A stretch of 64,000 nucleotides of DNA from Micropterus salmoides. Taxonomy: Eukaryota; Chordata; Actinopteri; Centrarchiformes; Centrarchidae. The position numbers and the translations under genes were made by a program. Shown in pieces: positions 59,131 to 64,000 of the stretch; within the stretch, counting starts at the first letter, position 1; the number at the start of each line of letters is the position of its first letter. The notes beneath the pieces were generated by a model that searched no databases, was not told the DNA's origin, and saw only the letters and a list, made by a program, of their open reading frames with translations. The stretch spans positions 4,962,433 to 5,026,432 of the forward strand of contig NW_024044681.1 in NCBI RefSeq assembly GCF_014851395.1, written 5' to 3'.

Positions 59131-59894
59131 CCTGCACTCGGGTCATTTAAGAACAAACAAAAATTCAGAACTGATCACAATAAAAAGGAATGTTGATTCT
59201 GACAGATTTACATTCACAGTGGTTATACATTTAAAAAGTGACTTTCCCTGTTTATTTGGGGTGCCACGTGGTTCTGAACCTGGTCCTGAACCTGGTTCTG
59301 AACCTAGTTCTGTACAAGGAACCTGGTTATTTTCCAGAAATGATAAATATGTTTGATATCACCTTTAAAGATTTATAACATCCATTTTAATGTAAAACAA
59401 ATACAGAATGTTTATTGTTATTGTTGTTGTTTTTCTTTTTCCTCACTTGTGTAGTTTAAAACACATTATATTAAGAATGATTTTGTCTTTCATGTTGATA
59501 AAAACTGTTTATTTTGTCACTTTTTGCACCATTTTCTGACAGAAGTTTTTTTACAGTGTCTTTTCTTACACTACTATTACTGATTATTTTTGGATGTCAT
59601 AAACAAAATAAATGAAAGTAAGAAAGCGTCTCCTGTTCAGTTTCTTGAGGTCCTCTTCATGGTTTCCATGGTAAGAGAGGCTGCACACTGTTCTTAATAT
59701 CTGGTTGTGATTGGTCCAAACTGAGTCTCTGACATCATCACGTCACAAATTGGATTCTGTTTGGTGAGTAAAGTCTGAACGAGGAGACATGAACGCAGCA
59801 TCACCTGGAAAACATTTTCACGTTTCTGATTTCATTTCATTGGATTTATGAGAGACGTCACAGGTTTGATCCCTGCTCAGTGGACGCTGACTGG

Positions 59895-60136
59895 TCACAT
59901 CTTGGTACTGGTGTCAGCAGCTTCTTCCTCCTCCTCCTCTCCTCCTCGTCCTCGTCCCTCCTCGTTGGGCGGCGGCAGGTCGTCAGACGGCCAGAAACCT
60001 GTGAAGGTGGGGCTGATGGGAAACCGTCTGAGCCAACGAGTCCGCCTGACAACCCCCATCCCCAGAGGAAGATCATAGGAGGAAGAGGAGGAGGAGGAGG
60101 ACCTCCACTCCACTAAACCTCGCTCCTGTCTGGACC
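59895..60136 (-). CDS. slc23a1: slc23a1 last exon, cytosolic tail
   Basis: Acceptor TCTTCAG|GGT; begins GSRQERGLVEW, then eight Ser, YDLPLGMGVVRRTRW and ends ADTSTKM. The Glu run just before the end is coded by GAG/GAA triplets. Confidence 0.85.
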
Positions 60137-63100
60137 CTGAAGACAAAGAAAACATTGTGTGAACACAAACACACCAATCACATGACAGCATCTTCACATT
60201 AATGAAAAGGAAACAGGTTTCATCCACTGAGAGTCTGTCCGCTTATCGTTCGATTGAGGACATAAAACTGTAGCATTTAGCTCGCCGTCAGCGGCCGAGC
60301 AGTGGCTAACGTTAGCTAACTTGAGCCAGCTAACGCACGTTATCCCAACATATTTCTCATGGTTTGCAGTGACGTTCATGAGCTGATACGGCAGCAGGTT
60401 CCTGAGTTTCCGAGTTGTTTCGTCACACCGCCCCTTCAGCTGAAAGATATTTCCACAGAGACACTGAATGAAAACACTTTCCCATCCTGTGTCTGTAAAA
60501 GGAATAATGGGTCCAGTTTTCTCTACATGCACACAGCGCCATGTTTCTTTTCTTGTTTTTGAGAGCTCAGTTTTTGCAGTGCAGAAGTTTTCAGACGACA
60601 GTGAAGACTACCTCACAAACATGTCTGTGTTTATTAATCAGAATCAGCTTTACAGGCAAACAAACCTACATAATAAATAGATCCAAAATGTAAAAGAATA
60701 ATAAAGACTAGCACTTATTAACATGAGCATCAGCTCTGTATGTGGAAACATTTACAGTTTAAGCTGAAGAACAAAGGTCACAGCTAACTCGTGGTAAATT
60801 TATCCTCTAGCAGTTTTTGCAGTTTCAGGGGATCTGTGATTATAAAGATGTAATGACATCAACTAAAATGAAGCTAATGTGCAACACAACAAATGCTGAA
60901 TAGGAAATGTTTATAGTCTGAGATTACAATGCTCAGTAAAATATCCAGTAATACAAACTGCATGCGTCAGCGTGAGTTCACTCATTGATTTAATAACAAC
61001 TTACTGATGTTTTTAACCTGCATTTAACTCGCTTCTGCGCGTTATTTGTTATTTCTGTGTGTCCGGCACTATCATGTATGTCGGACCCCAAACATAAGAA
61101 GTACCGATGGCCCAGGGCCGGTTTGTGCTGGGAGTTTGGTTTTAGCTTTTAGAGGACTCGTTAGCTGCGATGTTGTTTCTGTGTGTACGGTTCAGAATCA
61201 AGAGGCGGGAGGCTCGGGAGCGAGCGTGCTGAAAAACCCGACCCCGAGTCTTCACATAGGATCCATTGATCCTGGCTCCTGACTGATTGGCTGGCAGATG
61301 GATTTTTTTATGTCTGGGGATGTCTGGGGGTGCGTCCTCTCGCCTCTTTTATATGTGCTGTACACCAACTGTGTCAACGCCAAAACGTGAAGCGTCGTCG
61401 CTTTAAGTTTGCTGACGAACCAGCGATGGTGATGACCCCGATTTCTGGATTCTGTTCTTACATTCTCATTGTGTGTGTGTGTCTCTGTGTGTGTTACCTG
61501 GTATCGTGTTGTCGAGACAAAAGGCCAGGAAACCTCCTACAAACATCTCAGTGGACAGAAGAACCGTCAGGATCTGATCCAGTTCTGCAAGACCTGAACA
61601 CACAGAGACCTGATCTGTAGGATCCACATCAGCTGATCTGTAGGTCTTTACAGAGAACAGACTTCCTGTTTTACCTGAGAGCCAAATCGTGATTATACAT
61701 CAATCAGCCGTAACGTTTAAACCATCTGCTGACCCCCCTTTTGCTACCAAAACGGCCCTGACTCGTCAAGGCCTGGACTCCTCTGTGTGTTCTGACCCCT
61801 TTCTATCAGAACCAGCATCAGCTTCTTCAGCAGTCTGACCAATAGCAGTTCGTCTGTTGGATCGGACCCCACGGGCCAGCCTTCCCTCCCTATATGGTCC
61901 CCCACGACCCTGTCCCTGGTTCACAGCTGTTCTGATAGGTACTGACCACTGCAGACCGCTTTAGAGATGTTCTGACCCAGTTGTTGAGCCACCCCAGTTC
62001 TTCTGATGGTGTGAATACAAAGCTGCCTGATACCTGAGCACTTTATCAGAAACAGGTGAGAGAGACGCGATGAGTCTGACAGCAACAAACATCAGGATCA
62101 GTGAGAGAAAGCAGATTCTGGTTCTGTGGCAGCGGCTGCAGTCCGACTCAGTAAAGAGAGGACAGCTGAGAGAATATATTAAACCTTTGACATCACACAG
62201 TTACAGGTTCCGTTATCGCAGTATGTGGTGCAATATCACAAGTCCAAACTGGTCACACCTGGAACAGAGCCGGCCCACACGCGTTTCACGTCACCTTAGA
62301 AGTACTGACAGTACTGCACTGCAGTACTTTAACAGACAGAGTACCCAGTTTTCACATTAGGCAGTACACTAACACTACCCAACATGTACACAATCCATCA
62401 TTTCCATCTATCCTATATGTGATCAAGTTGTGATCAATGAAGAGAAAACTCTCAGTGCTCAGGGTGAATCTGAAGAAACAACAACACATACGTGTAAGTT
62501 AAACTCACGTTTCAGGGATGATCTGCGAGGAACAATGAGCAGAGTGACAGCAAAAGGTTCTTTAACAACAGAGTTCTGCAGGTACTTGGTATGAACATGA
62601 TGTATTTCAATGTGTCTTTCTACTTGTTTTTGTTGTACTACGAGTGGTGAAATATTACCACATACTTGTGTGAATAGTACAACAGCAACAGAAAAGAAAC
62701 TGTATGAAAGTTTAGCTGCTTCCTCTCCAGCGTCATCCATCTCCACCTGTTGCAGTGTGTTGTATTTAACGGATTATGATCGCTCACCTGCTCAGCTCAC
62801 CTTTAGTGTCAAGACACAGACACTCACCTGTGTGGATGGACTTCGGATGTGTGTCGAGATACGTCGGTAGAGTCAGCCCGAAGAACATCGAGAACCCGAG
62901 AACAAAAAGATTTCTGGATGAGTTCAAATCCACCAACTGCAGGTTAGACAGGCCAACAGCTGTGATCATACCTGAGAAATATCAACACACCTGGATTATT
63001 ATTACATCACTAACTCACCTGAGAAATATCATCACACCTGGATTATTATTACATCATTAATCCATATGACCTGTGACTCACCAAACAGTGTGCAGAACAT

Positions 63101-63211
63101 TCCTCCAAGGATCGGATCCGGCAGCGAGGCGAACAGAGCTGTGAACTTCCCAATTGATCCCAAAAGGAACATGATACCCGCTCCGTACTGCACCACCCGC
63201 CTACTGCCCAC
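59895..63211 (-). CDS. slc23a1: Vitamin C transporter SVCT1, last four exons
   Basis: Sodium-coupled L-ascorbate uptake at the plasma membrane; NCS2/nucleobase-ascorbate transporter family. Exons 63082-63211, 62828-62971, 61498-61584, 59895-60136 (stop TGA 59895-59897); phases agree and all sites are GT-AG. The first visible exon starts VGSRRVVQYGAGIM, just after the family signature, and continues ALFASLPDPILGGMFCTLFG; next MITAVGLSNLQ...LNSSRNLFVLGFSMFFGL, then LDQILTVLLSTEMFVGGFLA and the C-tail ERGLVEW, SYDLPLGMGVV. The PILGGMF and ERGLVEW blocks are nearer SVCT1 than SVCT2 as I recall them. Odd: eight serines and a late Glu run in the cytosolic tail. The N-terminal two thirds lie beyond 64000. 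Confidence 0.88.
61498..61584 (-). CDS. slc23a1: slc23a1 exon (LDQILTVLLSTEMF)
   Basis: 87 nt, too short for an ORF scan. Acceptor CTTGCAG|AAC, donor ACCAG|GTAACA; reads ELDQILTVLLSTEMFVGG then FLAFCLDNTIPG. Phase fits both neighbours. Confidence 0.88.
61694..62050. mobile_element. Deleted dispersed repeat in slc23a1 intron
   Basis: ATCAATCAGCCGTAACGTTTA, CAAAACGGCCCTGACTCGTC, GATACTGACCACTGCAGACC-like and TCGTCTGTTGGATCGGACC blocks are in the order of a widespread teleost element, but much shorter, so internally deleted. No coding capacity left. Confidence 0.55.
62828..62971 (-). CDS. slc23a1: slc23a1 exon (MITAVGLSNLQ)
   Basis: 144 nt; acceptor TTTCTCAG|GTATG, donor CACAG|GTGAGT. The acceptor region is part of a 47-bp tandem duplication in the upstream intron. 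Confidence 0.88.
62971..63064. repeat. 47-bp tandem duplication at a slc23a1 splice acceptor
   Basis: CCTGAGAAATATCAACACACC begins at 62971 and recurs (one or two changes) at 63018. Two near-identical 47-bp copies fill most of the 110-bp intron and include the real acceptor. Confidence 0.9.
63082..63211 (-). CDS. slc23a1: slc23a1 exon (VGSRRVVQYG)
   Basis: 130 nt, acceptor TGTGCAG|GTG, donor TTTG|GTGAGT. Encodes the segment after the substrate-binding signature and one membrane span. Confidence 0.88.
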
Positions 63212-63559
63212 CTGCACACAGGGTCAACACAGCACAGAACACTTTGGGTCTGCAGGTATTAGGAGTGCAGATGTGAGTCCACTTCCAGATCACAGGACTC
63301 GTGTTTGTATATTTTAGTTACATTAGATTAATTTAGGAGATGCAGAAACAAGCAGATAGAGAGCCAAAGTGCTGGAAGTCCAAGCGTTGGGTGTTGCAGT
63401 CTGAAAAGCCTGATATCAGGATGTGGTAAAGAAGTGAATTGGCTCTACTGACCTGACTTTCAGTGGGGAGTTGGGTTTGACCTGGAGCAAAGAAGTCACA
63501 ATTCCCTACACTGCCCTGTAGGCCAGCACCAAGGTGTGAGCTGCAAAGGTCTAAAAATG

Positions 63560-64000
63560 TATTACAATGATATGGGGAATCACGACAGAGGTCTGAGGAC
63601 TAACTGATGTCTGGTTGCAAAGGTAGAGGGACAAGTTTCAGTGGCCTGAGGACTAACTGTAGAGGTAGAGGGGCTAGTTGTAGAGGTTTGAAGGCTAGTT
63701 GTGGAGGTCTGAGGACTAGTTGCAGAGATCTGAGGGCTAGTTGCAGAGGTCTGAGGACTAGTTGAAGAGGTAGCAGTACTAGTTGTAGAGGCCCAGTGAC
63801 TAGTTGTGGAGGACTAGATGCAGAGGTAGAGGGACTACTTGTAGAGGCCTGAGGACTAGTTGCAGAGGTAGAGAGACTAGTTGTAGAGGTCTAAGGACTA
63901 GTTGCAGAGTTAGAGGGACTTGTTGTAGACGACAAGCTGCAGAGGTTAAGGGACAAGTTGTGGAGGTCTAAGAACTTCTTGTGGAGGTAGAGGGACTAGT
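63560..64000. repeat. 21-bp degenerate minisatellite in slc23a1 intron
   Basis: About twenty degenerate copies of GGACTAGTTGCAGAGGTCTGA-type units, alternating AGGTCTGAGG and AGGTAGAGGG versions. It continues to the window edge, so total length is unknown. Confidence 0.85.

Larger units (their letters stand above)
55911..59894. other. Convergent 3' region between prob1-like gene and slc23a1
   Basis: No further coding exon seen. Plus-strand polyadenylation candidates for the prob1-like gene include ATTAAA at about 56238 and AATAAA near 59608; a minus-strand candidate for slc23a1 is TTTATT at 59508-59513. Repeats occupy much of it: a possible MITE with CAACT/AGTTG-rich edges at about 56445-57435, and fragments at 58057 and 58930. 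Confidence 0.45.

Overview
The window looks like teleost fish nuclear DNA. It has intron-containing vertebrate genes with GT-AG splice sites and dense L2/CR1-type and L1-type LINE debris. It also has TTAA-flanked MITEs, tRNA-type SINEs and many micro- and minisatellites. The repeat families look like those of percomorph fish, but I recognised them from memory and did not search them.

Layout. 1-18935: AT-rich DNA with no gene I can support; it holds two TTAA-flanked MITEs (one split by a solo LTR), a long-armed foldback element and SINEs. 18936-19435: a gap of exactly 500 N beside a CA-rich minisatellite; sequence character changes across it, so the join is uncertain. 19767-24800: no gene; MITE debris. 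25386-32326 (minus): a complete seven-exon mat2b gene (methionine adenosyltransferase 2 regulatory beta subunit, 335 aa), with a candidate alternative first exon at 32718-32747. Its introns and 3' UTR carry at least six unrelated tandem arrays; intron 2 is about 96% a 12-bp minisatellite that begins at the splice donor. 33356-48780: nested LINE remnants, mostly on the minus strand, including a nearly full-length but broken L2-like element (33356-38270). 49061-55910 (plus): a four-coding-exon gene for a proline-rich protein with a DUF4585-like C-terminus, best called prob1-like. 59895-63211 (minus): the last four exons of slc23a1 (sodium-dependent vitamin C transporter 1); its 5' part lies beyond the window.

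The three genes do not form one pathway: mat2b acts in S-adenosylmethionine synthesis, slc23a1 in ascorbate uptake, and the role of the prob1 product is unknown. From memory, PROB1 and SLC23A1 are close neighbours on human chromosome 5q31, which supports both assignments. prob1 and slc23a1 converge here. I found no RNA gene, CRISPR array or new multi-gene system. The most interesting signals are the tandem arrays tied to mat2b exon edges, a candidate mat2b alternative promoter, and repeat insertions whose order can be reconstructed from their flanks.
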